Of a DNA stretch of 64,000 nt, positions 62,422 to 64,000 are shown piece by piece; position 1 is the first letter of the stretch, and the number at the start of each line of letters is the position of its first letter. The notes beneath the pieces are model-generated. The model was not told the origin of the DNA. It ran no database searches and saw nothing but the letters and a program-made list of their open reading frames with translations. Where the stretch lies: NCBI GenBank assembly GCA_036172665.1, contig CM069877.1, positions 21,539,001-21,603,000 on the forward strand. Reading direction: 5' to 3'. This stretch comes from Prosopocoilus inquinatus. Its lineage: Eukaryota; Arthropoda; Insecta; Coleoptera; Lucanidae. A program made the translations under genes and the position numbers.

Positions 62422-63375
62422 TTAGATACATCACAGGAACAACGCTAATGCGTGTTGTTTCGTTTGAAACTATTTCCAGCTTCTGCTGCGTCCGAGAACT
62501 TCGTATCTCACATCAAAGTTACTGGAGTCCATCGAAACGCCAAATAACATGATAGATGAGTAAGGATCGATTAGATACATCACAGGAACAACGCTAATGC
62601 GTGTTGTTTCGTTTGAAACTATTTCCAGCTTCTGCTGCGTTCAAAAACTTTTTATCTCACATCAGAGTTACTGGAGTCCATCCAAACGTAAAATAACATG
62701 ATAGATGAGTAAGGATCGATTAGATACATCACAGGAACAACGCTAATACGTGTTGTTTCATTTAAAACTATTTCCAGCTACAGCTGCGTCCGAGAACTTC
62801 GTATCTCACATCAAAGTTACTGGAGTCCATCGAAACGCCAAATAACATGATAGATGAGTAAGGATCGATTAGATACATCACAGGAACAACGCTAATGCGT
62901 GTTGTTTCGTTTAAAACTATTTCCAGCTTCTGCTGCGTCCGAAAATTTCGTATCTCACCATAGAGTTACTAGAGTCCATCGAAACGTCAAATAACATAGT
63001 AGCTAAGTAAGGATCGATTAGATACAGCACAGGAACAACGCTAATGCGTGTTGTTTCGTTTAAAACTATTTCTAGCTTCAGCTGCGTCCGAGAACTTCGT
63101 ATCTCACATCAAAGTTACTGGAGTCCATCGAAACGCCAAATAACATGATAGATGAGTAAGGATAGATTAGGTACATCACAGGAACAACGCTAATGCGTGT
63201 TGTTTCGTTTGAAACTATTTCCAGCTTCTGCTGCGTTCAAAAACTTTGTATCTCACATCAGAGTTACTGGAGTCCATCCAAACGTAAAATAACATGATAG
63301 ATGAGTAAGGATCGATTAGATACATCACAGGAACTATACGTGTTGTTTCATTTAAAACTATTTCCAGCTACAGCT
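62341..63375. repeat. Deletion-marked heptamer block, copy 8
   Basis: Both deletions are present, at about 62359 and 63329. Its first monomer has GAGTACGG instead of GAGTAAGG at 62410-62417, which removes a TAA on the plus strand and opens a spurious reading frame. A second private change gives GGATAGATT near 63161. Confidence 0.86.
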
Positions 63376-64000
63376 GCGTCCGAGAACTTCGTATCTCACA
63401 TCAAAGTTACTGGAGTCCATCGAAACGCCAAATAACATGATAGATGAGTAAGGATCGATTAGATACATCACAGGAACAACGCTAAAGCGTGTTGTTTCTT
63501 TTAAAACTATTTCCAGCTTCTGCTGCATCCGAGAACTTTGTATCTCACATCAGAGTTACTGGAGTCCATCCAAACGTCAAATAACATGATAGATTAGTAA
63601 GGATCGATTACATACATCACAGGATCAACGCTAATACGTGTTGCTTCGTTTAAAACTATTTCCAGCTTCTGCTGCGTCCGAAAACGTCGTATCTCACATC
63701 AGAGTTACTGGAGTCCATCCAAACGTCAAATAACATGATAGATGAGTAAGGATCGATTACATACATCACAGGAACAACGCTAATGCGTGTTGTTTCATTT
63801 AAAACTATTTCCAGCTTCTGCTGCGTCCGAGAACTTTGTATCTCACATCAGAGTTACTGGAGTCCATCCAAACGTCAAATAACATGATAGATTAGTAAGG
63901 ATCGATTACATACATCACAGGAACAACGCTAATACGTGTTGTTTCGTTTAAAACTATTTCCAGCTTCTGCTGCGTCCGAAAACGTCGTATCTCACATCAG
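62422..64000. repeat. Continuation of the right-end duplication (copy of 51563-53141)
   Basis: It aligns with 51563-53141 at an offset of 10,859 bp, which equals 9818 plus 1041. Three mismatches were seen: GAAACTTC against GAAACGTC, GGATAGATT, and GCTGCATCC near 63521. The window ends inside a monomer, so the duplication probably continues beyond 64000. Confidence 0.86.

Larger units (their letters stand above)
1..64000. repeat. 149-bp tandem satellite array filling the window
   Basis: The window is a head-to-tail array of a 149-bp monomer, all in one orientation, cut off at both ends by the window. Monomer starts (GCG followed by TCC, CCC or TTC) fall at 1, 150, 299, 448, 597, 746, 895, 1044 and onward. 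With twelve 143-bp, nine 147-bp and three 146-bp monomers, the total is exactly 430 monomers plus 29 bp. G+C is about 38%. Conserved landmarks are GTATCTCAC, GAGTCCAT, AAATAAC, AAGGATCGATTAG, CATCACAGGAA, TGTT and ACTATTTC. No spacer, mobile element or gene interrupts it. Monomer size, purity and higher-order structure fit a centromeric or pericentromeric satellite; the location and the host are inferences, and I do not recognise the family. Confidence 0.97.

Noticed and set aside
62301..62552. 83-codon plus-strand open frame
   Set aside because: It spans parts of three monomers and is open only because one TAA became TAC at 62412-62414. No sister copy has it.
1..64000. CRISPR array
   Set aside because: Although repeats are regular, there are no unique spacers; the whole 149-bp period is repeated, and the unit is far longer than a CRISPR repeat.
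1..64000. Telomeric or subtelomeric repeats
   Set aside because: No runs of TTAGGG, TTTAGGG or TTAGG were seen; GAGTTAGG occurs only as a single-base variant of GAGTAAGG.
1..64000. Transposon, retroelement or other insertion inside the array
   Set aside because: Marker spacing leaves no unexplained bases anywhere, so no insertion of even a few bases is hidden in the window.
1..64000. Inverted segments of the array
   Set aside because: Every line I read shows the monomer in the same orientation; no reverse-complement monomer was seen.

Overview
The whole 64 kb window is one tandem satellite-DNA array with no unique sequence. It is built from a 149-bp monomer of about 38% G+C, always in the same orientation. 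I followed the register from base 1, where a GCG that opens a monomer falls, to the end. The length is explained exactly by 430 complete monomers plus a 29-bp partial monomer at 63972-64000, once three recurrent short-monomer classes are allowed for: twelve monomers lack a net 6 bp, nine lack 2 bp and three lack 3 bp. I see no transposon, no unrelated insertion, no inversion, no RNA gene and no credible protein gene.

This is eukaryotic heterochromatin, most likely a centromeric or pericentromeric satellite: nucleosome-sized monomers, a pure array, and higher-order repeats of very high identity. I do not recognise the family and cannot name the organism. CpG is not depleted (7-8 per monomer against about 5.4 expected). 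Many monomer differences are nevertheless C-to-T or G-to-A changes at CpG. Plant and insect hosts both remain possible. Bacterial origin is not credible.

Layout. Neighbouring monomers differ at several positions and fall into about seven types, here called a to g. Bases 1-1043 and 2526-3568 are matching heptamers a-b-c-d-e-f-g. A second heptamer-sized block of 1035 bp, marked by a 2-bp deletion in its first monomer and a net 6-bp deletion in its last, occurs eight times from 1193 to 63375. On top of these modules lie larger in-register duplications: nested copies from 4.2 to 17 kb; a 2376-bp tandem step at 17.4-22.1 kb; an apparently perfect 1192-bp tandem step at 27.1-29.6 kb; a 4754-bp step at 32.5-41.7 kb; a 17,697-bp spaced copy linking 28-32 kb with 46-50 kb; and a 9818-bp spaced copy at the right end containing an extra 1041-bp tandem step. 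Every offset is a whole number of monomers, as expected from repeated unequal homologous exchange.

Within the monomer the most structured part is a dyad at monomer positions 100-121. The net 6-bp deletion falls inside it, and one variant monomer carries a perfect 10-bp palindrome there. Short open frames on either strand come from repeat phase and are not annotated as genes. Mismatch counts below were made by eye and are minimum estimates.
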